From positions 1-44,455 of the forward strand of contig JAOARW010000072.1 in NCBI GenBank assembly GCA_025210475.1: a stretch of 44,455 bases of DNA, given 5' to 3'. Position 1 is the first letter of the stretch; each line of letters starts with the position of its first letter. The notes under the pieces are model-generated. The model saw nothing but the letters and a program-made list of their open reading frames with translations. It had not been told where the DNA came from and made no database searches. Positions 7,992 to 18,128 of the stretch are shown one piece after another. Source of the DNA: Carboxylicivirga sp. (GTDB lineage: Bacteria; Bacteroidota; Bacteroidia; Bacteroidales; Marinilabiliaceae). Made by a program: the position numbers and the translations under genes.

Positions 7992-9863
7992 TCAGTTAAG
8001 AGTAATATATGGTACTTTAAACACAACACGTGTACCTTGCTTTCCATATTCCGAAAGATCTTCAATTAGTAAAGTCACATTGGTATTTTCTTTTGAATTT
8101 AAAAGATTAAGTCGTTCACGCGTAATGCCCACAGCAATTGACTTATGCTTCTTTTTATTCTTTTTTGCCGCTTCAATTGAGTTTTTAATACCGATCCCAT
8201 TGTCCTCAATTGAAAATTCCAGAATATCTTCATTTTTGGTTAGAGACACGTTGATGTAACTGTCATTTTTGGTCAACTGGCCATGCTCAATGGCATTCTC
8301 AATAAAAGGTTGGGTCAACATTGGAGGAATCAAAACCTCATCAATTTGAATCTGCTCGTCAATTTCGATGCTATAATTTATTTTATTATCGAAACGTTTG
8401 TTTTGCAAACTCATATACATTTCCAATATTTCCTTTTCCTTTTTCAAGGTAATGTGTTCCTCTTTGGCGTATTGAAGCACCATTCGCATCAAACCAGAAA
8501 AATCGGCAATAAAATCGATTGCATCTTCCTTATTATTTTCCAAAATAATACATTGCAATGCCGAAAGGGAGTTAAATATAAAATGCGGATTCATCTGAGA
8601 GCGAAGAACCTTCTGCTCCATGGAAGTCTGCCGTTGTTTCTCCTTGATCTTTAAAACGTAAACCCAAATCAACACGATCACCGTTAACAGCAAAAACAAA
8701 ATAGAAACACCCCACATATACATTCGGTTACGATCTTCTTTTGCACGCAACATTATCAGTTCCTTCTGGCTTTTCTCGGCATGGTATTTTTTCTCCAGCT
8801 CCAAGACTTTATCAAAATTCTCTTCATCAAAGATCGAATCCTTTAGCAGGTAAGATGCCTCCAGAGCTTCGTTGGCCAATTCAAATTGCCCCATGGCTTT
8901 ATAGGCTTTATACAATTCTTCCAGGTTACCTTGTTGTATCTCTCGCAAGCCAACTTTTTTGTTATACTCACTTGCTTTGTTATAGGACTTTAAAGCATCT
9001 TCCAACTTACCGTTCTTCATGTGCATCTCCCCCATCATGCTGTAGGTGTGGACCAATCCCACTTTGTCATCAATCCGGTGAAACACCTCCAGAGCTACAT
9101 CAAAGTAATGCATTGCTCTTTCTATTTGTAGCTCAATGGTAAAAAGGTGACCTAAATTTGATGCCACAGAAGCAACGCCCTTTTCATGTCCTATTTTCTT
9201 ATAAAGTTCATAAGCATCCTTATAATTGGCTAACGCTTTTTTATAGTTCTTTTGCCGAACCGAAATAACTGCCAGATTATTATTTATATCTGCCACTGCC
9301 ATGGTATAATCCAGTTCCTTGTATATTTCCATTGCCAGTTGATAGTATTCTTCGGTTAAAGCATACCGCTCCCACTTTCCGTAGATAATTCCTATATTCT
9401 GTAACGATTGAGCAATACCTTCTTTATTATCAGCTTTTTTCTCAATCTCCAATGAATGGCTATAAGCCACCAAAGCACTATCAAAATTGGCTTTTAAGTA
9501 GTGAATCAGACCAATATTGTTGTACAAAACAGCATGCCTGGATTGATCACCTGCCTGCTCAAAAGATTCTAACGATTGTTTGTAGGCACTTAAAGAACGA
9601 CTTAAATCCTGTTGAAAATAATAGGCTTCTGCCATCATCGAGTGATAAAAGCCTTGCTTCTTATCCTGATTGTAAGGGCAACTTTTCAAATGCTCTTTAC
9701 CAAGTGCAACAACACTATCAATGTTATTGGGAACAATCTGCGTTAAATGGATCATTCGCTTAAGCCACTGCTCTTCTGCATTTTCATTATTAATCTGCGA
9801 AATGGCAGTGAACAAAAACAGATGAATACATATAAAGATAAGGGCGAAACGTAGTCTATGCAT
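7992..9863 (-). CDS. TPR-containing LytS-type sensor histidine kinase
   Basis: A 623-residue membrane sensor kinase. It has a signal peptide (about 1-22), an exported region of six or more TPR repeats (about 60-340, e.g. LYNNIGLIHYLKANFDSAL), a transmembrane helix (about 381-405), a short coiled linker and a His_kinase (PF06580) module. The phosphoacceptor is His427 in MNPHFIFNSL; PFIENAIEHG and SIEDNGIGI are the ATP-binding N and G boxes. The usual LytTR response regulator is not adjacent, so it is an orphan here. The signal is unknown; TPRs suggest a protein or peptide partner. A TAAATTTG element precedes it. Confidence 0.9.
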   Translation of the reverse strand: MHRLRFALIFICIHLFLFTAISQINNENAEEQWLKRMIHLTQIVPNNIDSVVALGKEHLKSCPYNQDKKQGFYHSMMAEAYYFQQDLSRSLSAYKQSLESFEQAGDQSRHAVLYNNIGLIHYLKANFDSALVAYSHSLEIEKKADNKEGIAQSLQNIGIIYGKWERYALTEEYYQLAMEIYKELDYTMAVADINNNLAVISVRQKNYKKALANYKDAYELYKKIGHEKGVASVASNLGHLFTIELQIERAMHYFDVALEVFHRIDDKVGLVHTYSMMGEMHMKNGKLEDALKSYNKASEYNKKVGLREIQQGNLEELYKAYKAMGQFELANEALEASYLLKDSIFDEENFDKVLELEKKYHAEKSQKELIMLRAKEDRNRMYMWGVSILFLLLTVIVLIWVYVLKIKEKQRQTSMEQKVLRSQMNPHFIFNSLSALQCIILENNKEDAIDFIADFSGLMRMVLQYAKEEHITLKKEKEILEMYMSLQNKRFDNKINYSIEIDEQIQIDEVLIPPMLTQPFIENAIEHGQLTKNDSYINVSLTKNEDILEFSIEDNGIGIKNSIEAAKKNKKKHKSIAVGITRERLNLLNSKENTNVTLLIEDLSEYGKQGTRVVFKVPYITLN

Positions 9864-9882
9864 GGTTAATGTAATGAGTTAT

Positions 9883-9890
9883 CAAATTTA
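9883..9890 (-). promoter_or_regulatory. Bacteroidetes -7 element TAAATTTG before the sensor kinase
   Basis: On the minus strand TAAATTTG matches TAnnTTTG and ends 20 bases upstream of the ATG at 9863. The gap is very AT-rich, so chance matches are more likely here. Confidence 0.35.
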
Positions 9891-9979
9891 ATATATTTCA
9901 AATACTTTAGACCATTACCTTTTTACAAATGCCTCAAAAACCAGATATTTGCCGAATAAATTTAATGAGCTTCATTTAA

Positions 9980-11572
9980 ATGGATTGTTTTATTCCCCTG
10001 CCAGATATTCGTACCGATATTTTACCTGATGCGTTCCCAAATCCTTTTGATTACGAAACACACCCATCGTGTATACTGGCTCTGGAAAAACTCAAATGCC
10101 ACCTCCCCGATCCTGAACAGATGCCGAAGGGTAAAATGTATGGCTTGATGATTGTTAAAAACAATTTGGGAGAAACGGGCATGATCGTTGCTTATTCGGG
10201 GAATGAAACAGAAGAAAATCAAGAAATCCCCTTTGTATCTCAGGTTTTTGAGATTACCGATCCCAATGGCTTTTTCCGAAAAGAAGAACAAGTTCTGAAT
10301 GCTCTGAACCAAGAAATTGAATCATTAATTCATTCTGATTTTCTAAAGCACATTGAAGTTCAACTATCTGAAAAAGTAAAAGAATCGCAAGCTTTTATTG
10401 AGCAAGCTAAACAGGAAATGAAAAAAGCCAAGCAATTGCGGGCTCAAAAAAGAAAGCAGTTAACTGACAAAAAAGTTCTGGCTGAATTAATACGTGAAAG
10501 CCAGCGCGAGAAAAGTGAATTTAACCGGTTAAAGAAAGGCTTTAATAACGAAATCACTGAACTGGAAGCTAAACGTAACAATAAGCTCACTGAGATCGAA
10601 CATCTAAAACTAAAAAGACGTAACAAATCGGCGCAAGTGCAACAGAGAATTTTCGACAGCTATATTTTTTTGAATTCTCTTGGGGAACAAAAAAGTGCCA
10701 CCTCAATCTTTAAGCATTACAACAATAGCGTTCCGCCGGCCGGTGCCGGTGACTGTGCCGCTCCCAAACTTTTACACTACGCATATAACAATCATCTTCA
10801 AGCAATAACCATGGTCGAATTTTGGTGGGGACCATCACCTGCCAACGAAATTCGTAAGCATGGTTACTTCTATCCCGCCTGCAAAAGTAAATGCGAACCA
10901 ATACTGGATTTTATGCTAAAGGGATTAAGAATCGAAAAAAAAGAAGATAAAAGAAAACCAAAGGTTGAAGTCCTTTATCATGATAAAGCCATAATCGTTG
11001 TTAATAAGCCAGAGGGCCTCTTGTCTGTGCCTGGGAAAGATGAGGAAGAGTCTGTTTATACACAGGTTAAAAAACTGTTTCCCGAATCTGAAGACCCCTT
11101 GATTGTTCATCGCCTGGATATGGCAACCTCAGGCATAATGGTTCTCACCAAAACTAAAACAGCCCACGAAAACCTACAAAAACAATTTTTAAATCACACA
11201 GTCAAAAAGCGCTATACTGCTCTTCTTGATGGTATTACTAAAGAAAAAAGTGGTGTTATTAACTTACCGTTATGTGTTGATACAAGGGATCGTCCGCGAC
11301 AAATGGTTAGTTACAATCATGGTAAACCAGCCCTTACAAAGTGGGAAGTTATTGAATACAAAAACAACTGTACACTCATTCATTTTTACCCCGAAACAGG
11401 GCGTACACACCAACTTAGAGTGCATTCAGCCCACAAAGAAGGATTAAACACTCCAATTGTTGGTGATCAATTGTATGGTAAAAAAGACAGGCGCATGATG
11501 TTGCATGCTGAACAAATTGAATTCATTCATCCCGAAACAAACCAAACAATAGCTTTTGACTGTCCTTTATAA
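9980..11572 (+). CDS. RluA-family pseudouridine synthase with long N-terminal extension
   Basis: A 530-residue protein. Residues from about 325 on are an RluA-type synthase that isomerises uridine in rRNA or tRNA: DKAIIVVNKPEGLLSVPG, the catalytic HRLDMATSGIMVLTK (with the active Asp) and GRTHQLRVHSAH are all present. The first 320 residues hold a Lys/Glu-rich coiled coil (about 125-220) and a Cys/Trp/His-bearing segment (GAGDCAAPKLLHYA, WWGPSP, YPACKSKCEP). This large architecture is a recognised subgroup in Bacteroidetes and gammaproteobacteria, and the extension probably governs RNA choice. The substrate cannot be stated. The gene is divergent from the sensor kinase. Confidence 0.87.
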   Translation: MDCFIPLPDIRTDILPDAFPNPFDYETHPSCILALEKLKCHLPDPEQMPKGKMYGLMIVKNNLGETGMIVAYSGNETEENQEIPFVSQVFEITDPNGFFRKEEQVLNALNQEIESLIHSDFLKHIEVQLSEKVKESQAFIEQAKQEMKKAKQLRAQKRKQLTDKKVLAELIRESQREKSEFNRLKKGFNNEITELEAKRNNKLTEIEHLKLKRRNKSAQVQQRIFDSYIFLNSLGEQKSATSIFKHYNNSVPPAGAGDCAAPKLLHYAYNNHLQAITMVEFWWGPSPANEIRKHGYFYPACKSKCEPILDFMLKGLRIEKKEDKRKPKVEVLYHDKAIIVVNKPEGLLSVPGKDEEESVYTQVKKLFPESEDPLIVHRLDMATSGIMVLTKTKTAHENLQKQFLNHTVKKRYTALLDGITKEKSGVINLPLCVDTRDRPRQMVSYNHGKPALTKWEVIEYKNNCTLIHFYPETGRTHQLRVHSAHKEGLNTPIVGDQLYGKKDRRMMLHAEQIEFIHPETNQTIAFDCPL

Positions 11573-11717
11573 AGATTTATTTTCAACGTAAAAATTGAGA
11601 AACTAATAGCATCTTCCCACAAAAAAGTGAGTATTAAGAGGTACTTATATATGACACAACTAAAAGCAGGGCGCTTCAAACCTTTTATATGTTACCTAAC
11701 ATCATACAGAGATGAAT

Positions 11718-14700
11718 TTACATACTTCTTCGATACTGACCACCAACTTCGTAGAGAGCCTGCGTTATTTGGCCTAGTGAGCAATACTTAACCGTTTCCA
11801 TCAACTCTTCAAAAATATTACCATTGCTTAATGCCACTTTTTTCAGGCTCTTCAGTTTTTCATTGGCCTTATCGACATGTCGCTCATGGAAATGATGTAA
11901 TGAAGTCAGTTGCTGTTGCTTTTCACCTTCGGTACTTCGGATGACTTCGCGCGGCAGTATGGTTGGCGATCCTTCACCTGATAAAAAAGTATTAACACCA
12001 ATCAGCGGTAATTCACCTTTGTTTTTCAGGTGTTCATAATTCAGTGATTCTTCCTGTATTTTACTGCGTTGATAATTGGTTTCCATGGCTCCTAATACTC
12101 CTCCCCGACTACTGATGCGCTCAAATTCGAGGAGCACAGCTTCTTCAACCAGGTTGGTCAGTTCCTCAATAATAAAAGAGCCCTGAAGCGGATTCTGGTT
12201 CTTCGCCAATCCCAATTCCCGATTGATGATCAACTGGATGGCCATCGCTCGCCTGACCGATTCTTCCGTAGGTGTTGTTATGGCTTCATCATAAGCATTG
12301 GTATGCAAGGAATTGCAATTATCATAAATGGCATATAGAGCTTGTAGGGTTGTTCGAATATCGTTAAACTCAATTTCCTGGGCGTGCAGGGATCGACCGG
12401 ATGTTTGAATATGATACTTTAACTTCTGTGATTTTTCGTTGCCGCCATATTTATGTTTGATGGCCTTCGCCCAAATTAATCGTGCCACACGACCAATTAC
12501 CGAAAACTCAGGATCAATACCATTGGAAAAAAAGAAAGACAGGCTCGGCGCAAAATCATCGATGTGCATGCCGCGTGAAAGGTAATATTCCACATAAGTA
12601 AATCCATTGGCTAATGTAAAGGCCAACTGTGTTACCGGGTTGGCTCCTGCCTCTGCAATGTGGTAGCCCGAAATGGATACGGAATAAAAGTTTTTAACCT
12701 TATTCTGAATAAAATAGGCCTGCATATCGCCCATCATCTTCAGTGAGAAATCGACCGAATATATGCAGGTATTTTGAGCCTGATCTTCTTTCAGTATATC
12801 CGCCTGAACCGTCCCTCTGACAGCCATTAATGCGGTTTCCTTGATTTTTGAATAAAGCTTATTATCCAGCAACTCGTCACCACAAACACCCAATAATTGT
12901 AATCCTAATCCATCATTATTTTCAGGCATGGCTCCATTGTACCGCACTTTATTAGTTTCGATGACTTCATTGCCAGAATCGTTTGCTGCCAAATATTTCT
13001 CCACTTCCTGATCGATGGCAGCATTGAGAAAAAAAGCCGTTAAAACAGGTGCCGGTCCATTGATGGTCATGCTGACAGAGGTCGATGAATGGCACAAATC
13101 AAAGCCGGAATACAACTTCTTTACATCATCAATGGTAGCAATTGAAACACCCGAATTACCAACCTTGCCATAGATATCGGGGCGTGTAGCCGGGTTTTCA
13201 CCATAGAGCGTAACTGAATCAAAAGCCGTGGATAAACGTTTGGCAGGCTGACCGGCCGATAAATAATGAAATCGCTTGTTGGTTCGCTCCGGACCTCCTT
13301 CGCCGGCAAACATACGTGTCGGCTCTTCATTTTCGCGCTTAAATGGAAATACTCCGGCGGCAAACGGGAATTTACCCGGAAAATTTTCTTTCAACTGCCA
13401 TCTTAAAATATCTTCCCAATTCTTATAAGCAGGAACAGCTATTTTCGGAATTTTCAAATGAGACAAAGTCTCTGCATATGTCTTTATCTTAATTTCTTTA
13501 TCCCTCGACTTGAAGAAAAAATAGTCATCACGGTAAGTCCTAATCAGTTCCTCCCATTGCTCAATCATCGACCGATTTTCGGCCAACAATAAACCTTCTT
13601 GCTCTGAAATTTCACTCAAAAGGCTGGTAGTATCACCTCCCTTATCCTCCAACAGTACCGCACTTTTCTTTAATGCGTGTATGCGACCGGCTATCACTGA
13701 TTGCTCATCCGCTTGCTGATTATAATTCCGAACTGTTTCTGCTATTTCAGCCAGGTAGCGTGTGCGTTCCGGTGGAATAATCACATTAATATTCGAATCT
13801 TTCGGAGAACTCGCTTCGATGGAAAGTGGTAGATCCGGATAGGACTCTTTTAACACCTGCTTCAGCGCCAGATAAAACTGATTAACGCCTTTGTCAAAAA
13901 AGTGAGCCGCATTGGTGAGATAAACCGGCATATCATGAAAGGATTGATCCCACAACTGACGGTTGCGTTGAACTTGCTTTTTGACATCGCGCAAAGCATC
14001 TTCAGCTCCCCTTTTATCCGATTTATTAATTACCACTAAATCTGCAAAATCGAGCATATCAATCTTTTCCAATTGGGAAGGTGCACCAAATTCGGGCGTC
14101 ATAACATAGAGCGAAAGGTTGCTATAATCAATGATCTGTGAGTCGGCCTGACCAATGCCCGATGTTTCCAGGATAATGATATCAGAACCTGTCGCTTTTA
14201 ACAGTGTCACACAATCTTCCAGATGTGGTGCAATGGGTTGCCTGGCATCACGCGTAGCCATTGATCGCATAAATACATTTGCATGGTGAATGCTGTTCAT
14301 GCGAATACGATCTCCAAGCAACGCACCACCAGAACGTCGCTTACTGGGATCGATTGAAACAATGGCGATTTTAAGATCGGAGGAATCTGCCAACAAATGA
14401 CGAATCAGTTCATCGATTAAGGACGATTTACCTGCTCCTCCAGTGCCGGTGATTCCTATTACCGGAACATTCTTATTTCGATATTTACTTATTAATTCAA
14501 TTATATCATCCGATACATCCCCTTCGTTTTCGATATGACTTAGGTAACGCGCCAGTTGTGTGGTTTGGGTAAAATCCGGTATTGAAAGGTTTTCTTTGTT
14601 TAATGGCAATGCAAAATCAGCTTTTGAAAGCACATCCTGAATCATGCCTTGCAAACCCATCTCCCGTCCATCATCAGGTGTATAAATACCAGCAATACCA

Positions 14701-15041
14701 TACTGGTGAAGTTCTTTTACTTCTTCGGGCAAAATAACGCCACCGCCCCCGCCAAATATATTGATATGACCTGCCCCCTTCTTCTGAAGCAGATCATGCA
14801 TGTACTTGAAAAATTCGAGATGACCACCCTGGTAAGAAGTTATTGCGATGGCCTGCACATCTTCCTGAATGGCACAGTCCACAATCTCAGCTACGGAGCG
14901 ATTATGACCCAGGTGGATCACCTCTGCTCCCAAAGATTGCATAATGCGTCGCATGATATTTATTGCTGCATCATGACCATCGAACAAAGAAGTGGCCGTA
15001 ACAATTCTGATTCTGTTTTCCGATTTAAACGTTGCCTTCAT
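11718..15041 (-). CDS. icmF: Fused B12-dependent acyl-CoA mutase IcmF
   Basis: About 1107 residues in the IcmF order: B12-binding domain (1-140), MeaI-type G-protein chaperone (about 190-420), then the mutase TIM barrel. The B12 region has DGHDAA (DxHxxG with the Gly as Ala) and IFGGGGGVI. The P-loop is GITGTGGAGKSS (about 196-207), with DPSKRRSGGALLGDRIRM and NKSD. IcmF interconverts isobutyryl- and n-butyryl-CoA using adenosylcobalamin; the built-in GTPase protects cofactor loading. Canonical methylmalonyl-CoA mutase is a separate, unfused enzyme. The frame is open to 15071; I chose ATG 15041 (15044 and 15050 are possible), which overlaps the upstream CCG gene by 17 bases, implying coupling. 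Confidence 0.9.
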   Translation of the reverse strand: MKATFKSENRIRIVTATSLFDGHDAAINIMRRIMQSLGAEVIHLGHNRSVAEIVDCAIQEDVQAIAITSYQGGHLEFFKYMHDLLQKKGAGHINIFGGGGGVILPEEVKELHQYGIAGIYTPDDGREMGLQGMIQDVLSKADFALPLNKENLSIPDFTQTTQLARYLSHIENEGDVSDDIIELISKYRNKNVPVIGITGTGGAGKSSLIDELIRHLLADSSDLKIAIVSIDPSKRRSGGALLGDRIRMNSIHHANVFMRSMATRDARQPIAPHLEDCVTLLKATGSDIIILETSGIGQADSQIIDYSNLSLYVMTPEFGAPSQLEKIDMLDFADLVVINKSDKRGAEDALRDVKKQVQRNRQLWDQSFHDMPVYLTNAAHFFDKGVNQFYLALKQVLKESYPDLPLSIEASSPKDSNINVIIPPERTRYLAEIAETVRNYNQQADEQSVIAGRIHALKKSAVLLEDKGGDTTSLLSEISEQEGLLLAENRSMIEQWEELIRTYRDDYFFFKSRDKEIKIKTYAETLSHLKIPKIAVPAYKNWEDILRWQLKENFPGKFPFAAGVFPFKRENEEPTRMFAGEGGPERTNKRFHYLSAGQPAKRLSTAFDSVTLYGENPATRPDIYGKVGNSGVSIATIDDVKKLYSGFDLCHSSTSVSMTINGPAPVLTAFFLNAAIDQEVEKYLAANDSGNEVIETNKVRYNGAMPENNDGLGLQLLGVCGDELLDNKLYSKIKETALMAVRGTVQADILKEDQAQNTCIYSVDFSLKMMGDMQAYFIQNKVKNFYSVSISGYHIAEAGANPVTQLAFTLANGFTYVEYYLSRGMHIDDFAPSLSFFFSNGIDPEFSVIGRVARLIWAKAIKHKYGGNEKSQKLKYHIQTSGRSLHAQEIEFNDIRTTLQALYAIYDNCNSLHTNAYDEAITTPTEESVRRAMAIQLIINRELGLAKNQNPLQGSFIIEELTNLVEEAVLLEFERISSRGGVLGAMETNYQRSKIQEESLNYEHLKNKGELPLIGVNTFLSGEGSPTILPREVIRSTEGEKQQQLTSLHHFHERHVDKANEKLKSLKKVALSNGNIFEELMETVKYCSLGQITQALYEVGGQYRRSM

Positions 15042-15837
15042 CATTGACATCTGTTTCCATATTTTGAGCAATCAATTCGGCAATATCCAGGTTTATTACC
15101 TCAACATCTTTACCGGCAAACTTTATTCCGTCGCTTAACATGGTCATGCAAAACGGACAAGCCGTCGCAACGATATCAGCTCCTGTTGCCAGCACATCCG
15201 CCGTCCGCTCTTCGTATACTTCCTTATTGCCCTTCTCCGCTTCTTTAAACATCTGTGCACCACCGGCACCACAACACAACGAAAAACTTTTAGCTCGCTT
15301 CATCTCACGATAGTCCACATCCAGATTGTGTAAAACTTTTCGGGGTGCCTCATAAATTCCATTGCCGCGTCCCAGATAACAAGGATCGTGGTAGGTCAAA
15401 CGCTTATTTTTAAGTAATTCTTTTTTGACTTTAATGATCCCCTCATCGAGCAATTGCCTGATAAACGATGAATAGTGAATGACTTCATATTCTCCACCCA
15501 ACTCAGGATATTCGTTTTTGATGATATTGAAACAATGCGGACAAGTACAGATCACTTTTTTTACATGGTAGGTATTGAATGTTTCGATTACCTGCATAGC
15601 CTGCATCTGGTATAACATTTCGTTACCGGCGCGCTTGGCCGGATCTCCGGTACAGGTTTCTTCTGTTCCTAAAACTGCATAATCTACCTTGGCCGCATTT
15701 AAAATCCGGGCAAATGCTTTTGTCACTTTCTGGTAGCGTTTATCGAAAGCACCGGCGCATCCCACCCAAAATAAATATTCCGGTTGTTGATTTCGGGCCT
15801 TTAAGTCGGCCATTATTGGCACATGTATCTTTGTCAT
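15025..15837 (-). CDS. Two-CCG-domain (HdrB/LutA-like) Fe-S protein
   Basis: A 270-residue cytosolic protein with two cysteine-rich CCG domains. The first is WVGCAGAFD...ETCTGDPAKRAG...CTCPHCF, the second DPCYLGRG...CCGAGGAQMF...ACPFC. Such domains bind non-cubane 4Fe-4S clusters in heterodisulfide reductase subunit B, glycolate oxidase GlcF, LutA and in DUF224-type ETF:quinone oxidoreductases. It lies between the membrane Fe-S gene and icmF, downstream of etfBA. I infer that it forms, with the 15862-17124 product, a split version of the single-chain membrane oxidoreductase that takes electrons from ETF. Confidence 0.87.
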   Translation of the reverse strand: MTKIHVPIMADLKARNQQPEYLFWVGCAGAFDKRYQKVTKAFARILNAAKVDYAVLGTEETCTGDPAKRAGNEMLYQMQAMQVIETFNTYHVKKVICTCPHCFNIIKNEYPELGGEYEVIHYSSFIRQLLDEGIIKVKKELLKNKRLTYHDPCYLGRGNGIYEAPRKVLHNLDVDYREMKRAKSFSLCCGAGGAQMFKEAEKGNKEVYEERTADVLATGADIVATACPFCMTMLSDGIKFAGKDVEVINLDIAELIAQNMETDVNDEGNV

Positions 15838-15861
15838 TAAAATCTGTTTTTAATTCTGTCA

Positions 15862-17124
15862 TCAGGCTTCGGTCCACAACAGGCGATCCTGGGCTGAATA
15901 TTTCCATGGCGCACCATTATTCTCAATGTTGGCAAACATGGCATTCAACTCTTCAGGAGCATCTCCCTCTTCCAAAACCAGGTAACGACGCATATCCATA
16001 ATTAAATTGGGGTGACTAATATTTAAGGGACACTCAAGCGCACAAGCATTGCAGGTGGTGCAAGCCCATAGCTCTTCTTTTGTAATATAATCACCCAATA
16101 AAAAATTCTGAGTACCCTCATGCTCTCGACTTCTTTCTTCCATACGCGCTCTTAAATCGACAAAAATCTTACGCGGCGACAATAATTTCCCTGTGATATT
16201 GGCCGGGCACACTTCGGTACAACGCCCGCATTGCGTGCAAGTCAGAGAATCCATATAATTTTTCCAGGTAATATCATCCACATCCTTAACTCCAAAACGG
16301 ATTGGCTCTTCAGGTGCTGCCGTTTCAAAAGCCTGGCCACTCATCATTAGCTCCACTTCTTTTTTAACCTCCGGCATTGAAGGAAGGTATGTTAATGGTT
16401 CCAGATTACTGAAAAATACATTGGGAACTGACATAAATACATGAAAATGTTTGGAATATGGCAGGTAATTAGCAAACACAAAAATCAAAAGAATGTGCAT
16501 CCACCAGAATAGCTTGAATAAGAAAATCGAATTCGTTTTACCCGTTTCTATAAAGCTGACAAAGTAGCTACTAATAGGATAATAGCCTGCCAAAGCATCA
16601 CCATGCGAGTTAATATCGTAAATATTAAGGCCGATCAGCGAAAGCATTAGGAAAAGAATAAATGCAAGTGCAATATTGGCATCCCTTTTATTGGCTTTGG
16701 ACACTTCTGTGCCTTCAAATCGACGAATGTGCATAAAAGCCCGACGAAACAAAAAAGCCAGAATCCCCAAGAGAACAATGTAAGCAAACACATCACCACT
16801 TGCGATGATAATGTCATAAGCAATTCCCAATACACCCAAAACCCGATGTTGCCCTGTCAGTCCATCCATCACCATTTCGAGGCTTCCTATGGTGATGACA
16901 ATGAATCCCCAGAAGACCATAGCATGCATCAATCCCACCAAAGGCTTTCGTAAAATTTTGGACTGCCCCATGGCCACCTGCATGGTTAATTTAAGGCGTT
17001 TACCAAACTGTCCGTCAAATGGCTGCTTTTTGGTTCTCTTAAAATTGGTTTTGATTCGCCAAAACGAACGAAACAGGAAAATAATCGTTGCTAAAAAAGC
17101 CAGGGCGAATAAAATCTGTTGCAT
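15862..17124 (-). CDS. Membrane NarI/HdrE-like protein with two 4Fe-4S clusters
   Basis: A 420-residue integral membrane protein. Five or more hydrophobic helices fill the first 230 residues, with histidines inside helices (GLMHAMVFWGF, WWMHILLIF) that could ligate heme b as in NarI/HdrE/DsrM. The C-terminal part has two classical 4Fe-4S motifs, CTQCGRCTEVCP and CTTCNACALECP. This matches the membrane and ferredoxin portions of DUF224/EMO proteins, known or proposed to pass ETF electrons to menaquinone; the CCG portion is encoded by the next gene 24 bases downstream. The stop of etfA lies 9 bases upstream. Confidence 0.87.
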   Translation of the reverse strand: MQQILFALAFLATIIFLFRSFWRIKTNFKRTKKQPFDGQFGKRLKLTMQVAMGQSKILRKPLVGLMHAMVFWGFIVITIGSLEMVMDGLTGQHRVLGVLGIAYDIIIASGDVFAYIVLLGILAFLFRRAFMHIRRFEGTEVSKANKRDANIALAFILFLMLSLIGLNIYDINSHGDALAGYYPISSYFVSFIETGKTNSIFLFKLFWWMHILLIFVFANYLPYSKHFHVFMSVPNVFFSNLEPLTYLPSMPEVKKEVELMMSGQAFETAAPEEPIRFGVKDVDDITWKNYMDSLTCTQCGRCTEVCPANITGKLLSPRKIFVDLRARMEERSREHEGTQNFLLGDYITKEELWACTTCNACALECPLNISHPNLIMDMRRYLVLEEGDAPEELNAMFANIENNGAPWKYSAQDRLLWTEA

Positions 17125-17133
17125 AAGTAATGA

Positions 17134-18111
17134 TTATTTATTTTCGGCCAGATACTTTTTAAACAGTGAATTCAATTCGGGGACAATGGTGTGTGCATCA
17201 CCAACAAGACCATAATCAGCCACATCAAAAATTGGTGCATCCGCATCGGAGTTGATGGCCACGATACATTTGGCACCACTTACTCCGGCCACATGCTGTA
17301 TCGCCCCTGAAATACCAATAGCAAAATAAATATTGGGGGCGATGATCTTACCTGTTTGTCCCACATGCTCATCGGCAGGTCGCCAGCCATCGTCGGCTAC
17401 CGGACGGCTACAAGCTGTTGCAGCGCCTAATGTCTCTGATAATTCTTCTAACATTTTAAAATTCTCAGCTGCTTTTATACCACGGCCACCACTCACCACA
17501 ATATCTGCATCGACCAGTTGCACACCATCAGCATTCATCTCTTTATGGATGATTTCCAACCTTGATTCAGGCTCACTAATTGTTGGCTGAAAAGCTTCAA
17601 CATTCATTTCTACCGGAGTTTCTTTTAAACCAAAGCTATTTAGCATCGGTGTGAGAATTATTCGCTCCGAAACAACCTTTACATTGGCAATCGCTTTTCC
17701 TGTAAAAGCTCTTTTACTCACCACAAATGGTTCATAGGATGATGGCAAATCCAATACCTGAGGAATAAAACCAGCATTGAGGCGCACCGACAGTCGAGGT
17801 GCTATGGCTTTGCCCTGGGCATTATCCGGAAACAAGATATACTTCGCATCAATCTGCAAAACTGCCTGCTCTACAATTTGTGTGTATACGCGATTCACCC
17901 GCTTGTTGTACCTGGCGTCACCGGCTTTTAATATTCGACTTATTCCATAGCGAGCAAGAGCTGAAAGTGCCTGATCCTCGATCTCACCAATCACCAGTCC
18001 ACAGACCTCCTGTCCTGTTGTCTCAGCCATTGCTTTGGCATAAGCCGTTAATTCGAGGCTCTGTTTTTTAATTTGTCCGCTAACATTTCTGATATATACT
18101 AGTATCGACAT
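17134..18111 (-). CDS. etfA: Electron transfer flavoprotein alpha subunit
   Basis: FAD-carrying alpha subunit of ETF (FixB family), 325 residues. The C-terminal FAD domain shows the family signature: VVSGGRGI, ASRPVADDGW, GQTGKIIAPNIYFAIGISGA and an AINSDADAPIF segment before YGLVGDA. The N-terminal half is the usual Rossmann-like domain. It starts 17 bases after etfB ends. The ETF dimer collects electrons from the acyl-CoA dehydrogenase of this operon. Nothing in the sequence alone shows whether it is a bifurcating type. Confidence 0.95.
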   Translation of the reverse strand: MSILVYIRNVSGQIKKQSLELTAYAKAMAETTGQEVCGLVIGEIEDQALSALARYGISRILKAGDARYNKRVNRVYTQIVEQAVLQIDAKYILFPDNAQGKAIAPRLSVRLNAGFIPQVLDLPSSYEPFVVSKRAFTGKAIANVKVVSERIILTPMLNSFGLKETPVEMNVEAFQPTISEPESRLEIIHKEMNADGVQLVDADIVVSGGRGIKAAENFKMLEELSETLGAATACSRPVADDGWRPADEHVGQTGKIIAPNIYFAIGISGAIQHVAGVSGAKCIVAINSDADAPIFDVADYGLVGDAHTIVPELNSLFKKYLAENK

Positions 18112-18128
18112 TTCTAAAGGTTTAGGGG

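Noticed and set aside
8283..9763. Three plus-strand frames opposite the sensor kinase
   Set aside because: They are antisense readings of well-conserved TPR and kinase codons and have no protein-family features.
11646..11790. Short plus-strand frame with ATG near 11651 running into the icmF 3' end
   Set aside because: About 46 codons, antisense to the conserved C-terminus of IcmF, with no homologue recognised.
11718..15041. Canonical methylmalonyl-CoA mutase
   Set aside because: The B12 domain and G-protein are fused at the N-terminus of the mutase, the IcmF architecture, and no separate small or large mutase subunit accompanies it.
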